64,000 bases of DNA from a virus. The position numbers were made by a program, and so were the translations under genes. Each line of letters begins with the position of its first letter. The first letter of the stretch is position 1. Positions 41,918 through 50,989 of the stretch are shown piece after piece. The stretch covers positions 1-64,000 of IMG/VR virus record IMGVR_UViG_3300042934_000822. One strand, written 5' to 3'. Below the pieces are notes generated by a model that ran no database searches, had not been told where the DNA came from, and saw nothing but the letters and a program-made list of their open reading frames with translations.

Positions 41918-44900
41918 TCAGTACTTGATACAAGGGAGAAACGCGACGTTGTGTGGTCGGCCATCCGCCTCACCAGAGGGGTAAACGGTAATGACGTGGT
42001 TGTGCGCACCAGAGGCGGAGGAAGTCCACGACTGATAGCCATCACCTACTTCATCGCCCATGACCGCGTTACCACCCGATGCCACACGGCCGGATTCGAT
42101 ACGTTCGCGAATAAGCGTTGTGGTGTGCGTGTGCGAACCATTAACTGCGGCGGTCGACCTGTGGGTGTGCTCGACGTTGGCGCTTTCCTGGGTCGAACCG
42201 AACACACGGTCGACGTCGAGTCCGCGCCCATCATCGAAGCCTCGGTCGAAACTGCCTCGAGAGTCCGGCAGGTTGAAGGTGGTCGAGCCATCCCCCGCGC
42301 CGAATCTCGTCCCGATCTTCTCGAACAGTGGCTTGTAGGCCGTTCGCGAGACAGCCGAACCATCACGCACCAGATACCCTGCCGGCGGCGTAGGAGTAGC
42401 GAAATGCGTGACCTCACCAACGCGATCGCCCAGCTGGCTTACACTGACAACCTCCTCGAGCTTGCCGCGATCAATGACCCAGTAATTGGTGCCGCTGCTG
42501 GCGATCTCCACCCACTCGTTGTACTGCAGGTTGAGAGTGCTGCCGGCAACCCCTGTTTCCTGTTGAATCGTGCCGCCTGAGTGGGTGATCTTCACCACGC
42601 CCGACGACTGATTGCGGAAGGTGAAGACCAGGCCGTTCCCGATCGAACCGCTCGAAGGCAGTGTTGCCGTCGACCCTACCCCCGTCATGTTGATCCAGCG
42701 ACCGGTATCGTTGGCAGAGACCGAGTAGTTGCCGCTCGCCCCGATGCCGACCCCTGTGAAACGGCGGGTGTTGTAGTCGATCTCGCTTTGAACCCATCCG
42801 CTACTCGGCACCCGTGTCGAGCTATCACGCGCAGGTGGCGCGGCGACGTTAGCCCCTTCCGAGAACGAAAGCATGCCAGATACCAAGCTCACCGATAGCG
42901 GCCGCTTTGCGCTCCAAGCACCAAACGCATCGCCCAGGGCAGTGAGCAACAGATACAGCGTGGCGCCATCGTTGCGCCAGATCGTGCCGTACTTCTTGTT
43001 CGTGTCGACCAACCGCAGACCATCCGTCGACGAGACGATCAGTTCCCCGTTGACCTGGGCATACGGGAAGTTGTTGGCGCCAAAGTTGAGGTTGGTACCG
43101 TCGTTGACGATATCGGCCTGGTAGCCCTGCTCGATGTACTGCCCCACCCCACCGGAATTCTTGAGGCGCAGCGTGTAGTTGCCGCTTGTGCGGTTGAAAA
43201 CAGTCCACCGGTTCTGGCCCGTGGGCACAATGACGTCAATGTTGCCGGTCAAGGCGCCGGTGAACCATAAGACGCCGACATTCGCTTCGGCCTCGCTGAG
43301 GGTCACGGTCTTGTTGCCGGCGACGTTCTTGGTCGTGATGCCGTTGACGAAGGTGCCCACGCCCAGAGTCTGCAGCGCTGCAGCCTGGCTGTTGTCGTCC
43401 AGCAACGTCTGGGCGAACGAACTGACGCTGATCTCCGAAAAGATCTCCTTGAAGATGATCGGGTTGGCGCCAATCGACTGGTAGCCGATCCACATCCGGC
43501 CAGAGCCATAGTCCGAGAAGATGCCGGTATAGCCGTCCTGCGCGTCACGTCGGCCCAGAATCTGCCACATGCCATAGGAGGGCGAGGTACCGGCCACGCT
43601 GACCGGGATCGTTACGCCATTGGCCTTCGTGCCGTTGAGATCGATGAATCCGCTCCAGCCCGCTGGCTTGGACCAGTCCGATTCGCTCGTGAAAGCGACC
43701 TTCTGAGGGCGCAGAATGCCCAGGCCATAGTCACCGACCTTGAGCATCCGACCAGGCGTCGAGTCCAAATCGCCGTTGGTCTTGACCAGCGTGTCCGTGT
43801 CCCAGCACATGGACCACGGGGACCACTCACTGTTGTAGCGGGCCCGGTTCCACATCCGGCCATTGCTGAACTCCTGATACATCTGGGTCGTGATCCCGCT
43901 GGCGCCGTTCTGGACGAACAGCGTGCCGGCCTTGGCCAACGGGTAGTTGAGGTCCAAGCTGGCGTAGGCATTCAGCGCCTGTCCAAAAGAGCCCGAGGTG
44001 ACGTAGTTGTTGAGGTTGCTGCCCGAGGGGATGGCATTGGCTGACCCCTTGATGCCCATGCCGACAGCCGTCAGCGCATCGACCACTTCGTCGGAGGTAG
44101 CCGACCTTTTCCACGGCTTCCAGCTGCTCGAGGCGCGGCCGCGGTACCAGGTGGCGTTGCCGTCGCGATCCATCAGGTATTGGCCCTGGGAAGCACCGTC
44201 CAAGACCACATGGATGATGATCGGACTGTACATATCGCAGGTGGTGGCGCCGCTTGGCCAGGTACCTGGGGTCTTGCCACGCACGCCCATGTAGAAGCCC
44301 GAGGCAGGAATGTCGTCGACGCTGCGCCCTTCAAGCGAAATGGCGCCAGCACCCAGGCCGAAGTCCCCTACCTTGAGCATGCGGCCGGCGGTCGTATCGT
44401 CGCGCGACGCAGTCTTCTCGAGGTTACCGCTGTGCCAGGACTCAACCCAGTCGCTCCAGCCGCTCGTCGACAGCGAACGGGTGAACACGCGCCCCCCGGA
44501 CGTGGTGAAGAAGGTCTGAGCAGCCCCTGTGGCGTCGACGTTGGCGTGCACCAGCAGGCCGAAGGCCTTCACCGGCGTGTTCGCGGCTGTGCCCTGCAGG
44601 TAGTAGAAGCCGCTGGTGCTGATGGTGTTGGCGTTTCCAGATGGCTGGGCATTGCCGCCCAGGCCGAAGTCGCCCACCTGCAGCATGCGCCCTGGGGTGC
44701 TGTCGGTCCTGCTATCGGTCTTGATGAGCGTCGCCGAGTCCCAACTGAATGCCCAGGTGCTCCAGCTGCTGTTGTAACGCGCGCGGCTCCAGATCCGGCT
44801 GGTGTTGTACTCCTGGTAGATCTGCGTGGTGATGGCGCCACCACCGGTCTGGACAAAGAGGGTGCCTGCCTTGAGCACGGGGTAGTTCAGGTCGAACGAG

Positions 44901-47900
44901 GTGTTGGCGTTCAACGACTGGCCGTAGGTGCCCGAGGTCAGCAGGGTGTTGAGGTCGACATTCGAACCCAGTGCCGTCGGTGAACTCGATACGTTGATCG
45001 AGCTGATGCCGAACCCTACGGACGCCAGAGCCGCTAACACGTCGTCGGACGTGGCCACACGGGCCCAGTTCTTCCATTTGCCTGAGGCCTGGCCACGGTA
45101 GTAGGTCGTGTTGGTATCACGATCCATCATGTACTGGCCCTGGGAGGCATCGCCCGCTTTGATATGGATGATCAAAGGGCTGTACACGTCGCAGGTGGTC
45201 GCGCCGCTCGGCCAGGTGCCCGGGGTGGTCGAGCGGGTGGCGGTATAGAACCCAGTGGCGCTCAGGTCATCGATGCTCTTGTCGACCAGATTGATGGTCG
45301 TCGTGCCCAGGCCAAAGTCACCAACCTTGAGCATGCGCCCGGCAGTCGTATCGTCCCGAGAAGTCGTTTTCTCCAGGTTGTCGCTGGTCCAGGACTGGGT
45401 CCAGTTGCCCCACTTGCCGCCTGTGTACCGGCGCTGCCAGTAGGCGCCACCCTGCAGCAGCTGCTGCTGAATGGTGTCCTTGTTCCAGGTGGAGACGATG
45501 AGCATGGCGCCATGGCCTGCACCTGCCGGCGTGTTGGTCGCCGGATCCTGCACGCGGTAGAACCCTGTCAGCACCGCCTCATTCACGTCGGTGATCACCG
45601 GTGCCAGCACAGACGTGCCGGTGCCCAGGCCGAAGTCACCGGTGCGCAACATGCGGCCGCTGGTGCTGTCGAGCGAGTTCTCCGTCTTGATCAGGTTCCG
45701 GTCGGTCCAGGACTCGGTCCAGTCGGACCAGGCCGTATCAGCGGCCGTGCCGGTGTAGGTCCGGTTCCAGACGCGCGGCACGCCGTCCGTGGAATAGAAC
45801 GTCTGCATGACCCGCCCGAACGATCCGGCGAAGTTGTTGCGGCCGTTGACCACCAGCACACCATAGCTGGCAGGCTTTTTACCGGCAGTGTTGGCGCCGA
45901 TCGCATACCAGCCGTTGGCCAGGCTCTGGTCGTCAATGTTGGCCTCGTAGGCCATGGTCTTGGCGCCGAGCCCGAAGTCGCCCACCTTGACGATCTCGGT
46001 CCACGCACTCCAGACGCCCGTCGCTCCAACCTTCTTGCGGATCCACAGGTCTGCGGTGGCAATGCCAGCTATCGAGGCGTACTGAACCACGCTGTTGTTG
46101 TATGCCTGGACCAGAAGCCAGACCGGAGTATTGGCGACCGGGCTGTTCTTGTAGGTGGTGTCGAGCCGGTAAAAGCCGGCAACGGTCGCGTCATTGGCGT
46201 CTGTTACCGACAGCTGCGCGCCCAGGCCGTAGTCACCTACGCGTACCAGCCGGCCGGCGGTGGTATCGGTCGTGCTCAGAGCCTTCTGAGCGTTCTGGCC
46301 GGTCCAGACCTCGACCCAGTCAGACCACGACGACGTCGAGGCCTTGTAGGCCCGCTTCCACTCACGCGGGAAACCGGCGTCGGTCTCGATGAATGTCTGG
46401 GTGATACGTGCTGAGGCGCCTGTCTGGTTCTTGCGGCCAACGACCTGCAGGATGCCCCACGTATTCGGCTTGCTGCCCGTCGTCTGGCTGTTGACGGCAT
46501 AGGTGCCGTTGGGGAGAGCCACATCATCCACGTTGTTGACGATGTTGTTGGTCGCCAGGTCGAGCGAGCCGGTACCGAAGTCGCCTACCTGCAGCATGCG
46601 GCCCAGGGTGCTATCGCTGTTGTTGGCAGTCTTGACCAGGTTGTTGCCGTTCCACAGCTCGACCCATGGCGTCCAGATCCTGGCCCCGGTGGTGCCGTTG
46701 CAAGCACGCTGGAACATGCGTGGCGAGCTTTGCGGCATGAAAATCTGCTGGACCCAGTTCTTGGCGTTGGCCATCACGATGACCTTGCCAGCACCCGTAC
46801 CAGGCGGGACGTTGGCGGCCTTGTTCGAGGCCATGTAGAAGCCAGTGGCGTTCAGGGCATCGAGGTCAGTTGTAACGTCGACAAGGTCAGTGGCGCCAAG
46901 GCCAAAGTCGCCTACACGCAAGACACGGCCGATCGTCGTGTCACTCTCCGACGTGGTCAACGTGGCCAGCGCGGCATCGCCCAGTTCCAGAGCCGTCCGA
47001 GCGCTCTCAGCGGTCTTGCCGATCACCAGCTGGTTGCCGTCGTGGAAAAGCTCCACCGAGGCCCATTCGTTCTTGAGCTTGCGGCGCAGCCACATGCGGT
47101 TGCTGACGTGGCTGGTTACCAGCTGCGACGCGGAATCTGTGGTGTCGCCCGTCAGGTGGACAACCTCGCCAGACTCACCGTTGGCCGGTCGGCCGACAGT
47201 CGAAGGCCCCCAGCCATAGCTGCCACTGGCGGTCAGCGTGTTGATGTTGGCGGTGGCGTTCAGCACCGTGGCGCCGGCGCCGAACGAACCAGGAATCAGG
47301 AGGGTGCCCGGCGTGGTGTCGTACAGCGAGGCCTGGATGCGGGCGCTGATGCCCTCGTGCAGGCGCAACGGACTCACCCAGCGATCCGCCGCGGTGGTGT
47401 TCTTGTCTTTCACCTGAGCTGCGGTGGAGGCGAAGTCCTGGTACTCGCGCTTGGTGTAGGTATCAGCCACCGCGAAGGTGCTGAGCGCCACGATGGTGAC
47501 TACCGTCCCGACGACGATGCCGGCGGCGCTGGCGGCGGTCAGGGTCACGTTCTGCCCATCAGCTGCGGTAAAGCCGTTCTGGGGCAGTTTGCTCCCGCCA
47601 ACGAACACCATCACGCTACCCGGCGTGTACACGCCTTTGAAGGCGGTCTGCTTGGCCGTCGTCGCGGCCGTCGGGTACTCGATGTAGAACTGGCCACCGC
47701 CCACGCCGCCGTTGAGCTGGAAGCGCGTGCCGTCGTAGATCACGTCGTAGACGGAGTCAGCCTTGAGGTCGCTGGGGATCAGGGCGTTGCCGCCACTCTT
47801 GACCACCTGCTTGACGCCCAGGCCGTTGATGTTGATCGTCACGGCGCCTGTGTTGCCGTAGGAGGCCTTGAACCGGAACTGCTGCCCCGGGCGGTAGGCA

Positions 47901-48505
47901 TTCAGGACGATCTCACTGGACATGGTCAGCAAGATGGCATTGGCTGAGCCACCAACGGTTTCAGCCCACAGGTCGGCCTGGGCGTCTGGGAACAGGGAGT
48001 GCTTGACGTAGTCGGGGTGGGCGTTGGATGCCCCTTCATGGGCCGCGAGTGCCGCCAGGGCCTCGCTTTCCTTGGGATCGATCTGGACGGTGATGGTGGC
48101 GGCCGGTACCGAGGACAGCACCAGGTCGTTGAAGTGAACGGCAGCAACGCCATCGGTCTTGACGAAGGCCGGCTTGCCGGCGGCCGTCGACCACACGAAC
48201 ACCAAGATGTTGTTGGACCAGTAACCGATCTCGGTGATGGGGATGCCGTTCTCGCCACCGCCGATATTCTCGCGCCAGGCGGCCAGCATGCGCAGCTGGG
48301 TAGGCGTGGGCCGAGTGCCGCCCGCCAACGTTACCTTGGCGCTCACAGGCGTCTTGAGCGCCACCTCTTTGCCGGTTGGGGCGTACTTGCCGGTACCGAA
48401 CGATACGTGCGTCAGGTTCAGCGATACGCCTTGATTCGAGCTGGAAAGAGCCAGCTCCTGCCCCGCTGCTGTGAGCGTGGGATTTACGATTACCGGATCA
48501 GCCAT
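41918..48505 (-). CDS. Giant tail fibre with pyocin-knob repeats and collar tip (2195 aa)
   Basis: Residues 1-160 are the phage tail-collar fibre N-terminal domain (DPVIVNPTLTAAGQELAL, GIPITEIGYW). The shaft contains about twelve knob-type repeats marked by GRMLQVGDFGLG or close variants, each followed by a GFYxx/W-rich segment. Near the C-terminus lies a tail-collar domain (GTRFGAGDGSTTFNLPDSRG) and an HxH-containing tip (HTHRSTA, HTHTTTL, HNHVITV) as in receptor-binding tips. It recognises the host surface. Its ribosome site is folded into a hairpin. Confidence 0.9.
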   Translation of the reverse strand: MADPVIVNPTLTAAGQELALSSSNQGVSLNLTHVSFGTGKYAPTGKEVALKTPVSAKVTLAGGTRPTPTQLRMLAAWRENIGGGENGIPITEIGYWSNNILVFVWSTAAGKPAFVKTDGVAAVHFNDLVLSSVPAATITVQIDPKESEALAALAAHEGASNAHPDYVKHSLFPDAQADLWAETVGGSANAILLTMSSEIVLNAYRPGQQFRFKASYGNTGAVTININGLGVKQVVKSGGNALIPSDLKADSVYDVIYDGTRFQLNGGVGGGQFYIEYPTAATTAKQTAFKGVYTPGSVMVFVGGSKLPQNGFTAADGQNVTLTAASAAGIVVGTVVTIVALSTFAVADTYTKREYQDFASTAAQVKDKNTTAADRWVSPLRLHEGISARIQASLYDTTPGTLLIPGSFGAGATVLNATANINTLTASGSYGWGPSTVGRPANGESGEVVHLTGDTTDSASQLVTSHVSNRMWLRRKLKNEWASVELFHDGNQLVIGKTAESARTALELGDAALATLTTSESDTTIGRVLRVGDFGLGATDLVDVTTDLDALNATGFYMASNKAANVPPGTGAGKVIVMANAKNWVQQIFMPQSSPRMFQRACNGTTGARIWTPWVELWNGNNLVKTANNSDSTLGRMLQVGDFGTGSLDLATNNIVNNVDDVALPNGTYAVNSQTTGSKPNTWGILQVVGRKNQTGASARITQTFIETDAGFPREWKRAYKASTSSWSDWVEVWTGQNAQKALSTTDTTAGRLVRVGDYGLGAQLSVTDANDATVAGFYRLDTTYKNSPVANTPVWLLVQAYNNSVVQYASIAGIATADLWIRKKVGATGVWSAWTEIVKVGDFGLGAKTMAYEANIDDQSLANGWYAIGANTAGKKPASYGVLVVNGRNNFAGSFGRVMQTFYSTDGVPRVWNRTYTGTAADTAWSDWTESWTDRNLIKTENSLDSTSGRMLRTGDFGLGTGTSVLAPVITDVNEAVLTGFYRVQDPATNTPAGAGHGAMLIVSTWNKDTIQQQLLQGGAYWQRRYTGGKWGNWTQSWTSDNLEKTTSRDDTTAGRMLKVGDFGLGTTTINLVDKSIDDLSATGFYTATRSTTPGTWPSGATTCDVYSPLIIHIKAGDASQGQYMMDRDTNTTYYRGQASGKWKNWARVATSDDVLAALASVGFGISSINVSSSPTALGSNVDLNTLLTSGTYGQSLNANTSFDLNYPVLKAGTLFVQTGGGAITTQIYQEYNTSRIWSRARYNSSWSTWAFSWDSATLIKTDSRTDSTPGRMLQVGDFGLGGNAQPSGNANTISTSGFYYLQGTAANTPVKAFGLLVHANVDATGAAQTFFTTSGGRVFTRSLSTSGWSDWVESWHSGNLEKTASRDDTTAGRMLKVGDFGLGAGAISLEGRSVDDIPASGFYMGVRGKTPGTWPSGATTCDMYSPIIIHVVLDGASQGQYLMDRDGNATWYRGRASSSWKPWKRSATSDEVVDALTAVGMGIKGSANAIPSGSNLNNYVTSGSFGQALNAYASLDLNYPLAKAGTLFVQNGASGITTQMYQEFSNGRMWNRARYNSEWSPWSMCWDTDTLVKTNGDLDSTPGRMLKVGDYGLGILRPQKVAFTSESDWSKPAGWSGFIDLNGTKANGVTIPVSVAGTSPSYGMWQILGRRDAQDGYTGIFSDYGSGRMWIGYQSIGANPIIFKEIFSEISVSSFAQTLLDDNSQAAALQTLGVGTFVNGITTKNVAGNKTVTLSEAEANVGVLWFTGALTGNIDVIVPTGQNRWTVFNRTSGNYTLRLKNSGGVGQYIEQGYQADIVNDGTNLNFGANNFPYAQVNGELIVSSTDGLRLVDTNKKYGTIWRNDGATLYLLLTALGDAFGAWSAKRPLSVSLVSGMLSFSEGANVAAPPARDSSTRVPSSGWVQSEIDYNTRRFTGVGIGASGNYSVSANDTGRWINMTGVGSTATLPSSGSIGNGLVFTFRNQSSGVVKITHSGGTIQQETGVAGSTLNLQYNEWVEIASSGTNYWVIDRGKLEEVVSVSQLGDRVGEVTHFATPTPPAGYLVRDGSAVSRTAYKPLFEKIGTRFGAGDGSTTFNLPDSRGSFDRGFDDGRGLDVDRVFGSTQESANVEHTHRSTAAVNGSHTHTTTLIRERIESGRVASGGNAVMGDEVGDGYQSWTSSASGAHNHVITVYPSGEADGRPHNVAFLPCIKY

Positions 48506-48509
48506 GGTG

Positions 48510-48531
48510 CCCCCAATTTGTAGATTGGGGG
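48510..48531 (-). promoter_or_regulatory. Hairpin covering the tail fibre ribosome site
   Basis: CCCCCAAT-CTACAA-ATTGGGGG is a perfect 8-bp hairpin; its 3' arm GGGGG is the only Shine-Dalgarno-like sequence, four bases before the ATG at 48505. The site would be occluded when folded. Confidence 0.55.
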
Positions 48532-48546
48532 AAATGCTACGGACCG

Positions 48547-48571
48547 AAAAACGCCCTATTTCCGGGCACTT
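48547..48571 (-). terminator. Intrinsic terminator before the tail fibre gene
   Basis: Minus strand: GGCGCAAAG then GCCCGGAAATAGGGC and GTTTTTC. It separates the baseplate operon from the fibre gene. Confidence 0.65.
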
Positions 48572-48580
48572 TGCGCCGTT

Positions 48581-49192
48581 TTAGCGTCCTGGGCGGATGG
48601 TGGTCGAGAGTCTGGCCACGGTGACCGAACGCCCCGGTAGCGCAACGCTGTAACCCAGCGTGATGGTCTTGGCGATGCGAAGCTCGAGGACGAACTTGGC
48701 TGCTACGGCCGTGCGGCTGGCGCGCAGGATTCGTTCCGGCACGATGGGCGTCTCGATATCCACACGCAGCCGACTGGTCAGGTAGTAGTCATCGAGCTTG
48801 CCGCCGATATCGGCGATCTCGCCCTGGCTCAGGCAATCGGTGGGGTATTTGCCGTCCTTGTGGCACCACAGCTGCGTGATGGTATAGACCGGACCGAACA
48901 GGGTGCTGAGGTACGCGCCCAGGAACGCGGTACCGCGCTGAGGGTTGTTGTAGCGCCAGGCATGGAACAGGTAGCGGATCTGGTCCACCGTCGTCGTGCG
49001 CAGCACCGCCAGCCCGTCGTTGGAGACGTACCGCTCGATGATGCCGATCGAACCCAGGTGCGGCATGCCGTAGAGCGCCAGCTCGTTCACGCTGGGGGCC
49101 ACGCGCTCGCGATACAGCTGCAGGAACAGGGCTTTGAACTCAGCTTCGACGTCGTCAGCAACGGCGCTGCGCTGCAGCGGGATCAGCTCCAT
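48581..49192 (-). CDS. Baseplate wedge protein (gpI / gp7-like, 203 aa)
   Basis: A 203-residue protein starting one base into the stop of the gp6-like gene. It has LPHLGSIGIIERYVSNDGLA and YLFHAWRYNNPQRGTAFLGAYL. Gene order gp25-like, gp6/J-like, this gene, then fibre exactly follows W-J-I-H of P2 and related contractile systems, so it probably links the wedge to the fibre. Assignment rests mainly on order. Confidence 0.6.
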   Translation of the reverse strand: MELIPLQRSAVADDVEAEFKALFLQLYRERVAPSVNELALYGMPHLGSIGIIERYVSNDGLAVLRTTTVDQIRYLFHAWRYNNPQRGTAFLGAYLSTLFGPVYTITQLWCHKDGKYPTDCLSQGEIADIGGKLDDYYLTSRLRVDIETPIVPERILRASRTAVAAKFVLELRIAKTITLGYSVALPGRSVTVARLSTTIRPGR

Positions 49193-50595
49193 TACTCGGC
49201 CTCCTCCGTGACTACCTGCAGGCTGGCTTCGGTGATGTACCGGTGGTGCTCAGGCAGTACCTTGGGGATTTGGTTGGTGATGGAGTTGATCACCAGGTTG
49301 CCGAGCCGTGGGTTGAGCGCCTCCACCTTGTCCCGCAGCAGGTCGTAAATGTCCTTCTCCAGCATCCTGGCCTCGCCGCGCTGGGACCACGCGGACTTTT
49401 TGCCGTATTTGTCGAGCATCAGCGTACGAACCTGCTCTTTCACGGCCGCGCCGTCGTACACCGAGGTGATGTACAGCGTGAGCTTGACCGACACGATCGA
49501 GGGGACGACGTCACGCCGCCGGTAGCGCAGGCTGCTGTCGGCACGGCGGATGATCTCCTCGATGCGTTTGTGCAGGGTGTCGTCGTCCCCGCTGCCCTTG
49601 GTCGCTGCCACGAAAATGGAGTTGATGTTGGCGTAGCTGGGTCCGCGCGCCTCCTCCTCACGGGCTTCATTCCACACGCTGAGGAACATCACCGGAGCCA
49701 CCTTCTTGCGTACCAGGAAGTCGAAGTTGGACTGGAAAACGGCGTTCTCGCCGTAGATGGCCGGGTACGAACCGATCTCGCGCATGGTGTTGATATCCAT
49801 AGGGTCCGCACCCGGCTGGCTGACCTTGGCCAGCTCCATGACCATCTGCGACTCCAGGTTGCCCACGTTGGCGCCAGCGTAGCGGAAGGCAAACTTCATG
49901 CCCTGGGACAGGACGAGTTCGCCCTCGGTGTCCTCGACCCGAATCTTGATGCTCTCGCCAATAGCTGGCTGGTAGCCCGATAGGTTCTGGATGCCGAACT
50001 GCACGCTGATCACGCTGCTGGCGTCGCACTTGATGTTGAACACCTTGTCGCCGGCCAGCGTGTTGGCAAAGTCGTTGGACAGTTCGAAGTCGGTCACCGC
50101 CACGCTGGTGATATGGCCAACCTCGGCCGCCGGGATCTCCACGCTGTAGAACGGCATCGACTTGCTCACAGAGTGCGCCAGCGTGCGGGTTTTGACCTGC
50201 TTGGCGATCATGGTGCCGACCTGGCCAGCCAGCAGCGTGACGCCGCCGGTGACGATCCAATAGCGCCCCTGTTGGTCGATCAGCTCACGGCCGGCAATGA
50301 CCCGCATCGTCGTGTTGGACCCATTGGTCACGGTGATGGTGGCGATCGTTGGCGTGGCAAAAGGAAGGATGCCCTTCACAGCGCCATCGGCGCGCACGGT
50401 GACGTCCCGGGCTTTGGTGAAGGGCTCGGCACCGGTCACGTCGACCTGCGTGCTCAGCATGGCCAACATCGCGGCATCCGACCCGATCATTTGCATGATC
50501 ATGGGGTCGCCGATCGCATAGCGAGCCGCGATCGTTGGGTAGTCCGCAATGGCGTTTACCGCCGCCTGGATGAACTGGTCTTTAGTAACTGCCAC
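49192..50595 (-). CDS. Baseplate wedge protein (gpJ / gp6-like, 467 aa)
   Basis: A 467-residue baseplate J-family protein. Typical signals are the N-terminal helix with DQFIQAAVNAIADYPT, LATMLSTQ-type segment, GRELIDQQGRYWIVTGG beta region, and the C-terminal domain with VPSIVSVKLTLYITSVYDG, MLEKDIYDLLRDKVEALNPRL. It forms the inner iris of the baseplate that keeps the tube-sheath junction closed. It overlaps the gp25-like gene by 14 bases and the gpI-like gene by one. Confidence 0.8.
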   Translation of the reverse strand: MAVTKDQFIQAAVNAIADYPTIAARYAIGDPMIMQMIGSDAAMLAMLSTQVDVTGAEPFTKARDVTVRADGAVKGILPFATPTIATITVTNGSNTTMRVIAGRELIDQQGRYWIVTGGVTLLAGQVGTMIAKQVKTRTLAHSVSKSMPFYSVEIPAAEVGHITSVAVTDFELSNDFANTLAGDKVFNIKCDASSVISVQFGIQNLSGYQPAIGESIKIRVEDTEGELVLSQGMKFAFRYAGANVGNLESQMVMELAKVSQPGADPMDINTMREIGSYPAIYGENAVFQSNFDFLVRKKVAPVMFLSVWNEAREEEARGPSYANINSIFVAATKGSGDDDTLHKRIEEIIRRADSSLRYRRRDVVPSIVSVKLTLYITSVYDGAAVKEQVRTLMLDKYGKKSAWSQRGEARMLEKDIYDLLRDKVEALNPRLGNLVINSITNQIPKVLPEHHRYITEASLQVVTEEAE

Positions 50596-50914
50596 GGTCG
50601 ACCTCTCCTACGAGGGAATCAACGCTGATAGAGCTGCCGTTGATGTTGATGAACAGGTTTCGTTGGTCGATGCCGTCGTCGGTGGCTTCCAGGCTGATCG
50701 TGCCGGGCGGCAAGGCCGCCAGAACGGGAATGTCGACCTTCATCTTGGCCAGGAAGGCGTCGGCGATCGGCGAACTGAGCGGCTTTTGCAGCCAATCATC
50801 GAGCGGCGCGCCGTAGGGGGACCCCAGGTAACTTTTGGGCTTCGTCCGCAGCCAGTGGGCGATCATTCGAAACAGCAGGTCCACGTTGAAAACATCATTT
50901 GCCATGTCAGTCAT
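50582..50914 (-). CDS. gp25-like baseplate wedge protein (110 aa)
   Basis: A 110-residue protein of gp25/gpW size with MTDMANDVFNVDLLFRM at the start and helical/beta parts with DDGIDQRNLFININGSSISVDS at the end. Start ATG 50914 has GGTGG close upstream; 50905 is an alternative. In T4 and secretion systems gp25 nucleates sheath assembly on the wedge. It is the first gene after a terminator, so a promoter near 50950 is expected though not seen clearly. Confidence 0.6.
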   Translation of the reverse strand: MTDMANDVFNVDLLFRMIAHWLRTKPKSYLGSPYGAPLDDWLQKPLSSPIADAFLAKMKVDIPVLAALPPGTISLEATDDGIDQRNLFININGSSISVDSLVGEVDRGSY

Positions 50915-50955
50915 AGGCCACCAGAAACGGTTTGTTGACTGAAATGGTGCCAAAG

Positions 50956-50982
50956 AAAAACCGCCACATTGCGTGGCGGTTT
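50956..50982 (-). terminator. Intrinsic terminator after the tape-measure gene
   Basis: Minus strand: CGCAAACCGCC, loop ACGCAATGT, GGCGGTTTTTC. Confidence 0.75.
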
Positions 50983-50989
50983 GCGTGAC

